A DNA stretch of 64,000 nt, from positions 1,240,001-1,304,000 of the forward strand of contig NZ_CP048751.1 of assembly GCF_011064825.1 (NCBI RefSeq), given 5' to 3'. Shown piece after piece: positions 27,046 through 35,812 of this stretch (its first letter is position 1; every line of letters begins with the position of its first letter). A model generated the notes under the pieces. It was not told the origin of the DNA. It saw only the letters and a list, made by a program, of their open reading frames with translations, and ran no database searches. A program made the position numbers and the translations under genes. This DNA comes from Brevundimonas mediterranea (GTDB lineage: Bacteria; Pseudomonadota; Alphaproteobacteria; Caulobacterales; Caulobacteraceae).

Positions 27046-27119
27046 AGACTGGGTGCTGGCCGAGATGCCCTTGCAGAGACCAAATCTGGCGGCCCAAGCG
27101 TGACTGTTGAGTGAGAATG

Positions 27120-27150
27120 TTTACAAACGAAATACGATGTAATACAAACT
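27120..27150 (+). promoter_or_regulatory. Repeat-containing promoter/operator of the PspA-flotillin operon
   Basis: AT-rich patch just upstream of the first gene. TACAAAC occurs at 27122-27128 and 27143-27149, a direct repeat with 21-base period (two helical turns). TTACA (27121) and TGTAA (27138) also form an inverted pair. TTTACA (27120) with TACAAA (27143) at 17-base spacing could be -35/-10 elements. The first gene product looks like an RHH DNA-binding protein, so this is a plausible autoregulatory operator. Confidence 0.45.
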
Positions 27151-27154
27151 TCGC

Positions 27155-27664
27155 ATGGCTTCCCTGACCACCCCTCTCAGCGTCCGGCTTTCTGAGGACG
27201 ACACCAGCTTTCTTTCGAAGCTGGAGATCGACGGCGCGGTGACGGCCAGCGACAAGATTCGCGGTCTGATCCGGCAGGCGCGACAAAGAGCCGAGCCGCT
27301 CGATTCCTTTCCCGCGGCCCTGGCGGTCAGTCACGATCACATGGCCGCGACGGTCCGTGCGGTCCGCATCATCGAGCAGGATTTGGACCGTCACTCAGAC
27401 GTCGCGGCGGGGTTGGTGAACATCGCCGAGGAATTCCTCGCCCTGGCCCTGACCGCCCCGCGCCCCGGCTCAACGGGCGTTTCGGACGAGCTTGTCCGGC
27501 ACGAGGCGCGTCTGGTGGACTGCGCGACCCGGATGACCGATCAGCTGTTGCGCTGGGCCCTGACGCCCACTGCTCCGGCCTATGACCCTGCCGTCATCTC
27601 TCGCCGACTCGCCGAGTCGGCCGAACTGATGCGGCTTGTTTCTGCGGCCCTGGCCGCGCGCTAA
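27155..27664 (+). CDS. RHH-like protein, first gene of the PspA-flotillin operon
   Basis: Protein of 169 residues, no confident family. The first 45 residues fit a ribbon-helix-helix fold: strand PLSVRLSEDD, then two helices with TASDKIRGLIRQA. The rest (about 50-169) is helical, with conserved-looking acidic and hydrophobic positions and no membrane segment. It is followed 16 bases later by the pspA-like gene and preceded by an AT-rich patch with heptamer repeats. I infer a dedicated regulator, or an adaptor binding PspA. The start ATG at 27155 gives the RHH strand at once. Confidence 0.65.
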   Translation: MASLTTPLSVRLSEDDTSFLSKLEIDGAVTASDKIRGLIRQARQRAEPLDSFPAALAVSHDHMAATVRAVRIIEQDLDRHSDVAAGLVNIAEEFLALALTAPRPGSTGVSDELVRHEARLVDCATRMTDQLLRWALTPTAPAYDPAVISRRLAESAELMRLVSAALAAR

Positions 27665-27680
27665 CGGAAGGATCAAGAGC

Positions 27681-28373
27681 ATGGCGGATACACTTAGCGC
27701 TCGCGTCGGCCGAATCGTCTCGGGCAGTGCGCACGCGCTGATCGATACGATCGAGGGCGCCATGCCGGACGCTATCGTCCAGCAGACCCTGCGTGAAATC
27801 GACAAGGCGGTGGACGATGTTCGCGCCGAACTAGGCCGCACCATCGCCGGCAAACATCTGGCCAACAAACGGCTGACTGAACAGAGCAGCCGTCACGAGG
27901 AGTTGGCGGGCCAGATCGAACTGGCGCTGCGTGAAAGCCGCGAGGACCTGGCCCGCGCGGCGGTCGAGCATCAACTCGACGTCGAAGCCCAGGTCCCCGT
28001 CCTGGAGGCCACGGTGGCTGACGCCGGCAAGCGCGAGATCGAGCTGGAAGGCTATGTCGCCGCCCTTCTCGCCAAGCGCCGAGAGATGGAGGAAGCCTTC
28101 CAGTCCATGCTTCTCGCCCGGGCGCGCGGCGCCGAGGACGCAGGTGCGGCCACGGGCGGGGTGGGCTCCGACGGCAAGCCCAGCGTGATCCGCCGCGTCG
28201 AGAACGCGACCGGCGCCTTCGACCGGCTGATGGCTCGCGAAGGGGCGCCGCCCCTGGGGGGCGTTGACCGCGAGCAGGGCGCCAAGCTGGCGGAACTGGA
28301 CGGTCTGGCGCGCCGGAACCGCGTCGAGGAACGTCTCGCCGCCATCAAGGCGCGCACCGGCGACAAGGGCTGA
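27681..28373 (+). CDS. PspA/IM30 (ESCRT-III-like) family protein
   Basis: Protein of 230 residues, nearly all coiled coil, with the PspA/Vipp1 pattern: N-terminal amphipathic helix (LSARVGRIVSGSAHALID), then long helices. A Gly-rich break (GAATGGVGSDGK, about residues 154-166) is followed by a helix ending RVEERLAAIKA. These proteins bind stressed inner membranes. It differs from classic PspA and is closer to YjfJ-type members. GGAAGGA precedes the ATG at 27681. The next gene is eight bases away. Confidence 0.83.
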   Translation: MADTLSARVGRIVSGSAHALIDTIEGAMPDAIVQQTLREIDKAVDDVRAELGRTIAGKHLANKRLTEQSSRHEELAGQIELALRESREDLARAAVEHQLDVEAQVPVLEATVADAGKREIELEGYVAALLAKRREMEEAFQSMLLARARGAEDAGAATGGVGSDGKPSVIRRVENATGAFDRLMAREGAPPLGGVDREQGAKLAELDGLARRNRVEERLAAIKARTGDKG

Positions 28374-28381
28374 CGCCGCCG

Positions 28382-29017
28382 ATGTGGGGGTTTCTTTTTT
28401 CGCCGGACAACGTGCCCTTTGTCGCGGCCCTCGTTCTGATGATGCTGATCGGCTTGGTCGAGGCCCTCGGTCTCGGCGGCGGCCTGGCGGCCGGCGATGG
28501 GCTCGACGGGGTGGACGCGGACGTCAATGTCGAGACCCCCTCGCTTCTGTCCTGGCTGAACGTCGGGCGGCTGCCGCTGCTGATGTTGATCGTCGTCTTC
28601 CTGTTCGCCTTTGGCATGACGGGGCTAATCGGCCAGAGGATCGTCGCCGCAATCTTCGGCCAACCCGCCCCTTGGTTTCTGGCGGCGCCGCTGGCCTTCG
28701 CAGTCAGCCTGCCGGTGACGCGAGTCTTCGGTCGCGGCGTCGCCAAAATCATGCCGCGTGACGAGACCACGGCGGTTTCGCGCGACAGTCTTGTCGGGCG
28801 GGTGGCGGTCATTGTCACAGGGGAGGCGCGCCACGCCAGCGCGGCCCAGGCCCGCGTGCGCGACGAGCACGGCCAGGTCCACTACGTCATGGTCGAGCCG
28901 GACAACGCTACAGACGTCTTCGCCCAGGGTAGCAGCGTGCTGTTGGTCCGGCATGCGGGGGCCAAATACTTCGCCATTCACAACACCAGCGCGTCGCTGC
29001 TCGACGCGTCTGTCTGA
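28382..29017 (+). CDS. YqiJ-like membrane protein with NfeD-type OB fold
   Basis: Protein of 211 residues (DUF1449/YqiJ-like). Three hydrophobic segments (about 11-32, 64-85 and 97-115) precede a cytosolic or periplasmic beta-barrel from about residue 135 (SLVGRVAVIVTGEA through VLLVRHAGAKYFAI), as in NfeD partners of flotillins. It is expected to work with the flotillin encoded next, 28 bases downstream. Confidence 0.82.
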   Translation: MWGFLFSPDNVPFVAALVLMMLIGLVEALGLGGGLAAGDGLDGVDADVNVETPSLLSWLNVGRLPLLMLIVVFLFAFGMTGLIGQRIVAAIFGQPAPWFLAAPLAFAVSLPVTRVFGRGVAKIMPRDETTAVSRDSLVGRVAVIVTGEARHASAAQARVRDEHGQVHYVMVEPDNATDVFAQGSSVLLVRHAGAKYFAIHNTSASLLDASV

Positions 29018-29045
29018 CGACTTTTCAAGTTTAGGGGCCCTTCAA

Positions 29046-30860
29046 ATGAACTCGCTCATAGAGATCGCCATTCTGTCCGGTGCAGGGCTTGTCGCCCTGT
29101 TGATCCTGGGCCTGATCTTCGCTCGCCTGTACAAGCGAGCGTCCAAGGAGACTGCCTTCGTTCGCACCGGCTTCGGCGGCGAGAAGGTCGTCATGAACGG
29201 CGGCGCCCTGGTTCTGCCGGTCCTGCACGAGACGATCCAGGTCAATATGAACACCCTGCGTCTGGCGGTTCAGCGCAGCAATGAACAGGCGCTGATCACC
29301 AAGGACCGCATGCGTGTTGACGTGCTGGCTGAGTTCTATGTCCGGGTTCAACCCAGCGCCGACGCCATCGCCTCGGCCGCCCAGACCCTGGGCCTGCGGA
29401 CGATGCACCCCGAACAATTGAAGGACCTGGTCGAGGGCAAGTTCGTCGACGCCCTACGCTCGGTCGCGGCCGAGCTGACGATGACGGAGCTGCACGAGCA
29501 GCGCACCCACTTCGTCCAGAAGGTGCAGCAGGTCTCGTCCGAGGACCTGCTGAAGAACGGCCTCGAGCTTGAGACTGTCTCGCTGACCGGCCTCGACCAG
29601 ACCGCGATGGAGCATTTCAATCCATCCAACGCCTTCGACGCCGAGGGCCTGACGCGGCTGACCGAGGAGATCGAACTGCGCAAGAAGCTGCGCAACGATA
29701 TCGAACAGGACACCCAGGTCCAGATCCGCACCAAGAACCTTGAGGCCCAGCGCCGTACGCTGGAGATCCAGCGCGACGAAGAATACGCTCAGCTGGAACA
29801 GGAGCGCGAGCTGGCCAACCGTCGGGCCGAACAGGGTGCGGACGTGGCCCGCCAGGAGGCCGAGAAGGCGCGCGAGGCCGAGGCCGCCAAGATCACCTCC
29901 CAGCAGCAGATCGAGCAGGCGAGGATCGAGGCCGAGCGTCTCGTCGCCCAGCAGCGCATCGCCATGGAACAGGAAGTCGCCGAGCGCGAAATCTCCAAAG
30001 CCCGCGCCGTCGAGACCCAGGACATCGAGAAGGCCAAGGCGATCGAACTGTCCGAGCAGGATCGCGACATCGCCGTCGCCGAGAAGTCCCGCGCGCAGTC
30101 CGAAGCCAAGGCCGAGGCCGACAAGGCGCTGGCGCTCGCCGTCCAGGCCGAGGAGCAGGTCAAGACGATGCGAGACCGTGAGGCGGCCGATCGTCAGAAG
30201 ATCATCGAACTGATCGAGGCGACCAAGGAGGCCGAGCGCGAAGCCATCACCGTCCGCGTCGCCGCCGAGGCCGAGAAGATCGCCGCCGCCGACCAGGCCG
30301 AAGCACTGCGTGAACAGGCGCGCGGTCAGGCCGACAAGACCACGATCGAGGCAGAGGCCCAGGCCAAGGCCGTGCGCGCGGCCGCCGAGGCGGCGCGGGT
30401 CCACTACGAGGTCGAGGCCGCCGGCCAGCAAGCCTTGAACACTGCGGCGAATCTGCTGTCTGCCGAACAGGTCGCGATGCAGATACGCATCAAGCTGATC
30501 GAGAACCTGGACCGTATCATCGCCGAGTCCGTCAAGCCGATGGAGAGCATCGACTCCATCAAGATCGTCCAGGTCGAAGGCCTGAACGGCGGCGGCGCTT
30601 CGGCCGGCGCGGGCGCCGGCGGCTCGCACGACGGCAACCTGTCGGAACAGGTCGTCAGCAGCGCCCTGCGCTATCGCGCCCAGGCCCCGCTGGTCGATCA
30701 GCTGATGGCCGAAGTGGGCCTGTCCGGAGCTGATCTGAAGGGATTGACCGGCGCACTACGGACGCCGGAGGCTCCGGCGCCGCAAAGCGACACCCACGCA
30801 GACGAAGGCGCCCCCGCGCCGGCGAAGAAGAAGCGACCGGACGCCGCCCAGGCGGACTAG
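29046..30860 (+). CDS. Flotillin family protein (YqiK/FloT-like)
   Basis: Protein of 604 residues. An N-terminal membrane helix (IEIAILSGAGLVALLILGLI) is followed by the SPFH/PHB domain (about 30-200; FVRTGFGGEKVVMNGG). A long EA-rich flotillin coiled coil spans about 220-480 and a C-terminal tail ends in a Lys-rich segment (PAKKKRPDA). Flotillins organize membrane microdomains and fluidity. The ATG at 29046 is chosen since it yields the membrane helix; the frame is open further upstream only in the shadow of the previous gene. A terminator follows. Confidence 0.9.
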   Translation: MNSLIEIAILSGAGLVALLILGLIFARLYKRASKETAFVRTGFGGEKVVMNGGALVLPVLHETIQVNMNTLRLAVQRSNEQALITKDRMRVDVLAEFYVRVQPSADAIASAAQTLGLRTMHPEQLKDLVEGKFVDALRSVAAELTMTELHEQRTHFVQKVQQVSSEDLLKNGLELETVSLTGLDQTAMEHFNPSNAFDAEGLTRLTEEIELRKKLRNDIEQDTQVQIRTKNLEAQRRTLEIQRDEEYAQLEQERELANRRAEQGADVARQEAEKAREAEAAKITSQQQIEQARIEAERLVAQQRIAMEQEVAEREISKARAVETQDIEKAKAIELSEQDRDIAVAEKSRAQSEAKAEADKALALAVQAEEQVKTMRDREAADRQKIIELIEATKEAEREAITVRVAAEAEKIAAADQAEALREQARGQADKTTIEAEAQAKAVRAAAEAARVHYEVEAAGQQALNTAANLLSAEQVAMQIRIKLIENLDRIIAESVKPMESIDSIKIVQVEGLNGGGASAGAGAGGSHDGNLSEQVVSSALRYRAQAPLVDQLMAEVGLSGADLKGLTGALRTPEAPAPQSDTHADEGAPAPAKKKRPDAAQAD

Positions 30861-30868
30861 GTCTCGGT

Positions 30869-30905
30869 GGGACGAGCAGGCTTGGCCTGTTCGTCCCTTG
30901 GCTTT
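30869..30905 (+). terminator. Terminator of the PspA-flotillin operon
   Basis: A 13-pair stem (30869-30881 with 30885-30897, one G-U pair), loop TTG, then a modest T-rich tail (TTGGCTTTC). It ends the four-gene transcript before the convergent dapE. Confidence 0.7.
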
Positions 30906-30935
30906 CACAGCGTGATTGAGTCTATTTTCCCGGCC

Positions 30936-32123
30936 TCACAGCCGTTCGAACACCGTCTCGATCACCCGCCGATAGACCGCCGTCAGGGTCTCCAGCTCCG
31001 CCGTCGGCACCCGTTCGTCGATCTGGTGCATGGTCTGGCCGACCAGGCCCAGTTCCAGCACCGGGCACAGGGCGCGGATGAAGCGGGCGTCGGAGGTGCC
31101 GCCGGTGGTGGAGGCCTCGGGCCGGCGGCCGGCGACGGCCTCGACCGCGTCCTGCACCGCCGCGACGAAGACGCCGGGCTCGGTCAGGAAGGCCTCGCCG
31201 GAACACAGGTGGTCCAGGCGGATCTGCAGCCCGGTCTCGGCCTGGACGGCGCCGGCCTCGCGGTTCAGCCAGTCGATCAGGCCGTCGCCCGTATGGCTGG
31301 GGTTGAAGCGGATGTTCAACCGCGCCTTCGCCTCGGCCGGAATGATGTTGGTCGCCGGATTGCCGATGTCGATCGTAGTGATCTCCAGGTTCGACGGCGG
31401 GAAACCCTCATAGCCCTCGTCCAGCACATGGTCGTTCAGCCGGCTCATCAGCCGGGCGATGACCGGCGCCGGATTGGCCGCCCGTTCCGGATAGGCGACG
31501 TGGCCCTGTTTGCCCGTGACCGTGATCCAGGTGTTCAGCGAGCCGCGCCGCCCGACCTTGATCATGTCGCCCAGGTGCTGCGACGATGAGGGTTCGCCCA
31601 CGATACAGGCGTCGATCACCTCGCCCTCGGCCGCCAGGGTCTCGACCACCCGTTTGGTGCCGTGCAGCGCCGGGCCTTCCTCGTCCCCGGTGATCAGGAA
31701 GGAGAGGGAGCCTGCCGGTTCGCCTTCCGCCAGCACCTGGGACACGGCGGCGACCCAGGCGGCGATCCCGCCCTTCATGTCCACCGCGCCCCGGCCGTAC
31801 AGCAGGCCGTCCCTGACCTCGGCGTTGAAGGGCTGGGCCGACCACTGATCGGACGGCCCGGTCGGCACCACGTCCGTATGGCCGGCGAAGCACAGGTTGG
31901 GCGAGGCGGTTCCGCGCCGGGCATACAGGTTCTCGATCCGCGCATGCACCCCTTCGCCCCCCGGCCCTTCGAAGGCCAGGCGGCGGCAGTGGAATCCCAG
32001 GGCCGTCAGATGGCGTTCCAGCACATCCATGGCCCCCTCGTCGGCGGGGGTGACGGACGGAATACGGATCAGATCGCGGGTCAGTTCGACAGGATCGATC
32101 ACAGGAGTTGATGCGCGGCTCAT
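30936..32123 (-). CDS. dapE: Succinyl-diaminopimelate desuccinylase
   Basis: M20 metallohydrolase of 395 residues that makes LL-diaminopimelate for lysine and peptidoglycan. Motifs in order: FAGHTDVVPTGP, YGRGAVDMKGG, ITGDEEGPALHGTK and VGEPSSS. The C-terminal STTGGTSDARF with a later MHQIDERV completes the active site. The ATG at 32123 leaves 42 bases to the divergent cupin gene. Confidence 0.94.
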   Translation of the reverse strand: MSRASTPVIDPVELTRDLIRIPSVTPADEGAMDVLERHLTALGFHCRRLAFEGPGGEGVHARIENLYARRGTASPNLCFAGHTDVVPTGPSDQWSAQPFNAEVRDGLLYGRGAVDMKGGIAAWVAAVSQVLAEGEPAGSLSFLITGDEEGPALHGTKRVVETLAAEGEVIDACIVGEPSSSQHLGDMIKVGRRGSLNTWITVTGKQGHVAYPERAANPAPVIARLMSRLNDHVLDEGYEGFPPSNLEITTIDIGNPATNIIPAEAKARLNIRFNPSHTGDGLIDWLNREAGAVQAETGLQIRLDHLCSGEAFLTEPGVFVAAVQDAVEAVAGRRPEASTTGGTSDARFIRALCPVLELGLVGQTMHQIDERVPTAELETLTAVYRRVIETVFERL

Positions 32124-32165
32124 GCGCCTATGCTTTACGGACATCGCGTCACGGCGAGAAGGCCC

Positions 32166-32642
32166 ATGCCCAAGATCGACATCGACAGCGCGCCGAGAGG
32201 CGACGGCACGACCTATCCGGATGAGTTTGCAGGCCCCTGTCTGTCGCGTCGCCGCTGGAAGCTGGGCGATGCGGCGGGCCTGAGCCAGTTCGGCGTCAAC
32301 CTGCTGCGCCTGCCCGACGGCGCCTGGTCCAGCCAGCGGCACTGGCACGAAGCCGAGGACGAGTTCGTCATGGTGGTGGAGGGCGAGGTGGTTTTGATCG
32401 AGGACGACGGCGAGACGGTGCTTCGCGCCGGCGACTGCGCCGGATTCAAGGCCGGCGTCCCCAACGGCCACCGGATCGAGAACCGATCCGGCCATGACGC
32501 GGTTTTGCTCGAGGTCGGCACGCGCAGCCCGACCGTCACCCCTTGCGACTACCCCGACATCGACATGGTCCTGCCTGCGGGCGCGGACCGCTATTTCCAC
32601 CGCGACGGTTCGCCCTATCCGAAGTTCCCCAGACGCACGTGA
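32166..32642 (+). CDS. Cupin domain protein
   Basis: Protein of 158 residues with one cupin barrel. The first motif (WHEAEDEFVMVVEGEVVLIEDD) and second (GDCAGFKAGVPNGHRIEN) carry His and Glu residues that usually bind a metal. The function is not known. ATG at 32166 with GAGAAGG upstream. Its stop overlaps the GTG of the MFS gene by four bases, so the two are coupled. Confidence 0.82.
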   Translation: MPKIDIDSAPRGDGTTYPDEFAGPCLSRRRWKLGDAAGLSQFGVNLLRLPDGAWSSQRHWHEAEDEFVMVVEGEVVLIEDDGETVLRAGDCAGFKAGVPNGHRIENRSGHDAVLLEVGTRSPTVTPCDYPDIDMVLPAGADRYFHRDGSPYPKFPRRT

Positions 32643-33892
32643 CCTCAGACTCCATTGACGCCGGCCCCGACAGCCCCTGGGGCATCCGCGATTTCCGCCT
32701 CCTGTGGTTCGGCCGCGTGGTCGCCGTGCTGGCGATCCAGATCCAGTCCTCGGCCCTGTTGTGGCAGGTCTATGAGATCGCCCGCCGCGACCATCCGATC
32801 GAGGAGGCCAGCCTGTATCTGGGCCTGGTCGGCCTGTGTCAGTTCCTGCCGCTGCTGGCCTTCACCCTGCCGGCCGGGGCCATGGCCGACCGGCGCGACA
32901 GGAAGCGCACCGTCTGGATCTCCATCCTGGTCGAGGCGGCCTGCGCCGGGTCGTTCCTGGCCATGGCGCTTCACGGAAACCCGCCCCTGTGGGGTCTGCT
33001 GGCGGTGGCGGCCCTGTTCGGCGCGGCGCGGGCTTTCCTGGCGCCGGCCAGCCAGGCCTTCCTGCCCATGGTGGTGGGGCGCAAGGCCCTGCCGCCCGCC
33101 ATCGCGGCCCAGTCCATCGCCTTCCAGACAGGGGCCATCGCCGGCCCGGCCCTGGGCGGGGTGATCGTCGGGGTCAATGTGCCCCTGGCCTATGCCGTGT
33201 CCCTGGGCATGTTCCTGCTCGCGGTGGCGGCCTTCATCCTGATCCGCACCAGCGGCAAGCCCGCGCCCCAGGCCAATCCCCTGTCGCCGATCGACTCGGT
33301 CAAGGAAGGCCTGGCCTATGTCTGGAAGACCAAGATCGTCCTGGGCGCCATCTCCCTGGACCTGGTCGTGGTCCTGCTGGCGGGCGTCGCGCTTCTGACG
33401 CCCATCTTCGCCCGCGACATCCTTCATGTCGGGCCGCAAGGCTTCGGCCTGCTGCGCGCGGCCTTCGGCGTCGGCGCCATGGGCATGGCCATCTATCTGA
33501 GCCGGTTCCCGATCCGGCGGAACGGCGGGCGCTGGATGTTCTCGGCCGTGGCGGTGTTCGGCATCTGCACCCTGACCTTCGGCCTGTCCAGGATCGTCTG
33601 GCTGTCCGGTCTGGCCCTGCTGATCGGCGGGGCGGCGGATATGATCAGCGTCAACGTCCGCCAGACCCTGATCCAGTTGGCCACGCCCGATCATATGCGC
33701 GGCCGGGTCTCGTCCGTGTCGATGCTGTTCATCGGCGCCTCGAACGAACTGGGCGAGGCCTACTCCGGCGTCATGGTCCGCATCCTGGGCGCGGTCGGGG
33801 CGGCGGTGTTCGGCGGCGTCGGGGCCTTGGCCGCGACCGGCGCCTGGTCGGCCATGTTCCCGGGGCTGAGGAAGGCGAACAAGCTGACGTGA
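32639..33892 (+). CDS. MFS transporter (enterobactin exporter EntS-like)
   Basis: Twelve-helix major facilitator protein of 417 residues. It starts with the GTG that overlaps the cupin stop (GTGA); more upstream residues lie in the cupin gene. Motif PAGAMADRRDRKRT (loop 2-3) and the arrangement FRLLWFGR at the N-terminus fit the MFS_3/EntS-like drug or siderophore exporters. The substrate is unknown. It is followed by a repeat of family A. Confidence 0.85.
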   Translation: MTSDSIDAGPDSPWGIRDFRLLWFGRVVAVLAIQIQSSALLWQVYEIARRDHPIEEASLYLGLVGLCQFLPLLAFTLPAGAMADRRDRKRTVWISILVEAACAGSFLAMALHGNPPLWGLLAVAALFGAARAFLAPASQAFLPMVVGRKALPPAIAAQSIAFQTGAIAGPALGGVIVGVNVPLAYAVSLGMFLLAVAAFILIRTSGKPAPQANPLSPIDSVKEGLAYVWKTKIVLGAISLDLVVVLLAGVALLTPIFARDILHVGPQGFGLLRAAFGVGAMGMAIYLSRFPIRRNGGRWMFSAVAVFGICTLTFGLSRIVWLSGLALLIGGAADMISVNVRQTLIQLATPDHMRGRVSSVSMLFIGASNELGEAYSGVMVRILGAVGAAVFGGVGALAATGAWSAMFPGLRKANKLT

Positions 33893-33900
33893 GGTCTCCG

Positions 33901-34068
33901 TCTCTCCCTCCCCCTGCGGGGGAGGGGCGTCGCGTAGCGACGGGGTGGGGGCGGCCAGGCGACGACGCACGGACTTGATCGGGCGAGGTCTGCGACGGGT
34001 CGCCCGGCCCGCCCCACCCGGCTTCGCCTGCGGCTCAGCCCCCCTCCCCCGCAGGGGGAGGGAGAGGC
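33901..34068. repeat. Palindrome-ended intergenic repeat, family A copy 1
   Basis: Both ends carry the self-complementary core CCCTCCCCCTGCGGGGGAGG, and the ends pair with each other. The first 53 or so bases match the last 53 of the copy at 55071-55234 in reverse complement with one difference seen, and the other ends are also related. The element fills the gap between two convergent stop codons. Confidence 0.85.
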
Positions 34069-34075
34069 CTGTGGC

Positions 34076-35101
34076 TCACCACGCCCTGAAATGTTTCGAC
34101 AGCTTCAGGCCCTGGTTCTGATAGTGGCTGCCGCTTTCGCCATACAGGCGGCTGGGGCGTTCGGTCAGGGGTTCGTAGACCAGGCGGGCGACGATCTGGC
34201 CGTGTTCCAGCAGGAAGGGGGTGTCGTGGGTGCGGACTTCCAGCACGCCTTTCGACCCCGCACCATGCGCCTCGTCCGTGCCGAAGCCGGGGTCGAAGAA
34301 GCCGGCGTAGTGGACGCGGAACTCGCCCACCGACGGATCGATGGGGGTCATCTCGGCGGCCTGATCGACCGGGATCTCGACGTCGTCGGACGAGGCCAGG
34401 ATATAGAACTCGCCCGGATCCAGCAGCAGTTCGCCGCGACGCAGCGTCAGCGGCTCCCAGAAGTCGCGCGGGTCGTGGCCGTCGATATGATCCAGATCGA
34501 CCACCCCCGCATGGCGACGGCCGCGGAAGCCGACGATGTCGCCGCCCTGCAGATCGACGCCGACCGAGCGGGTCTCCAGCTTGGGCGGATCGCCGGCCTT
34601 GAGACGCAGCTGGTTCAGCCGGGTGCCGGGGCGGACCAGGATGGAGAAGGTCTGGGGCGCGACCTCCATATAGAGGGGGCCGTCATAGCCCTCGGCCACG
34701 TCGTCGAAACTGGCGCCCTGATCGGTCAGCAGGCGCACGAAGACATCGACCCGGCCGGTCGAGGACTTGGGATTGGCGCGCGCGATCAGACCCTTGGGCA
34801 GTTTGAGCCGCTCTTGAAGGCGCACGATATAGACGCAGCCCTTCTCCAGCACGACGCCGGCGTCGGTGATCTCGATGGCGTGCATGGCCACATCGGCGAT
34901 CCGTTCCTCGACCTTGCGCCGGCCGGGCAGGAAGGAGGCGCGCACGCGCCAGGCTTGGTCCGACAGCCGCAGGTCCAGGCTGGCCGGCTGGACCTGATCG
35001 GGATCGAATTCTGTGTCCGACGTGATGGCGCCCGTGGCGATCAACGTCTCGATGGACTGGGCGGGCAGGATGCCGGGACGGGGCGCTTGGAAGGAGCTCA
35101 T
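34076..35101 (-). CDS. dcd: 2'-deoxycytidine 5'-triphosphate deaminase (long form)
   Basis: Protein of 341 residues, the long alphaproteobacterial dCTP deaminase type rather than the about 190-residue E. coli form. The N-terminal half contains VQPASLDLRLSD and ANPKSSTGRVDVFVRLLTD, with the Ser-Ser-x-x-Arg region of the active site. The second half (VGVDLQGG to the end) is a related barrel with EVRTHDTPFLLEHGQ. It feeds dUTP into thymidylate synthesis. ATG at 35101. Confidence 0.88.
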   Translation of the reverse strand: MSSFQAPRPGILPAQSIETLIATGAITSDTEFDPDQVQPASLDLRLSDQAWRVRASFLPGRRKVEERIADVAMHAIEITDAGVVLEKGCVYIVRLQERLKLPKGLIARANPKSSTGRVDVFVRLLTDQGASFDDVAEGYDGPLYMEVAPQTFSILVRPGTRLNQLRLKAGDPPKLETRSVGVDLQGGDIVGFRGRRHAGVVDLDHIDGHDPRDFWEPLTLRRGELLLDPGEFYILASSDDVEIPVDQAAEMTPIDPSVGEFRVHYAGFFDPGFGTDEAHGAGSKGVLEVRTHDTPFLLEHGQIVARLVYEPLTERPSRLYGESGSHYQNQGLKLSKHFRAW

Positions 35102-35182
35102 GGCGTCTGTCTCACACGGTTTTCGCGGCTTGTCTCCAAGTCGCGCTTGCAGCCCGCGCGCGGCGGGGCGAGCATATAGCCC

Positions 35183-35590
35183 ATGCACGATGGTCCTGCC
35201 TATACCGCCGAAACCAACGGCATCCTGATCCGGGTCCGGCCCAGCTATCTGGCGGGCCAGTCGGACCCCGACGAGGGCCGCTGGGTCTGGGCCTATCAGA
35301 TCGAGATCGTGAACTTGACGGGATCGACGGTGCAGCTGATGGCGCGCCGCTGGACCATCACCGACGGCCACGGCCATGTCGAAGAGGTGCGCGGCCCCGG
35401 GGTGGTGGGCGAACAGCCGGTGATCGAGCCGGGCGCCAGCTACGCCTACGCCTCGGGCTGTCCGCTGCCGACCGACAGCGGCTCGATGGTCGGCGCCTAT
35501 TATATGACGGACGCGGACGGGCGCAGTTTCGAGGCCGAGATTCCGGCCTTTTCGCTGGACACGCCCGATGCGCGGCGGGTGTTGAACTGA
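35183..35590 (+). CDS. apaG: ApaG protein
   Basis: Protein of 135 residues forming a fibronectin-III-like fold. Signature stretches: [20 protein letters not shown], a [14 protein letters not shown] turn and SMVGAYYM. ApaG is linked in enterobacteria to Co2+/Mg2+ resistance, and its exact role is not settled. It is divergent from dcd with an 81-base gap. Confidence 0.93.
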   Translation: MHDGPAYTAETNGILIRVRPSYLAGQSDPDEGRWVWAYQIEIVNLTGSTVQLMARRWTITDGHGHVEEVRGPGVVGEQPVIEPGASYAYASGCPLPTDSGSMVGAYYMTDADGRSFEAEIPAFSLDTPDARRVLN

Positions 35591-35602
35591 GGTCTATATA
35601 GT

Positions 35603-35812
35603 TTACGATTCAGCGGGATATTTCCGCCGCAGCAGGCGCACTCTCGCTCTGCGAACGGGCGGCGCCAGGGAGATGGCGACGCCGACGAGACTGGCGGCCA
35701 GCCCGACAAATCCTGAGACCATAAGGTCGTGCGTCAAGCCAAGCGCGGCGGGAAATCCAAGCGCGGCCGGAAGGGCGGCTGCAACGACGATGACGCGGTC
35801 CGGTATGCTCAT
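35603..35812 (-). CDS. Possible small membrane protein
   Basis: Open frame of 69 codons with two hydrophobic helices (about 7-26 and 31-50) and a very basic C-terminus (RRARVRLLRRKYPAES), a topology typical of real small inner-membrane proteins. AGG with acceptable spacing precedes the ATG. No family is recognized. An overlapping frame on the other strand is rich in random-looking residues and is not called. Confidence 0.45.
   Translation of the reverse strand: MSIPDRVIVVAAALPAALGFPAALGLTHDLMVSGFVGLAASLVGVAISLAPPVRRARVRLLRRKYPAES

Noticed and set aside
33901..34068. Possible CRISPR or insertion sequence because of the repeated palindromes
   Set aside because: There are only two palindromic ends, no regular spacer array and no transposase gene; dispersed intergenic repeats explain it better.
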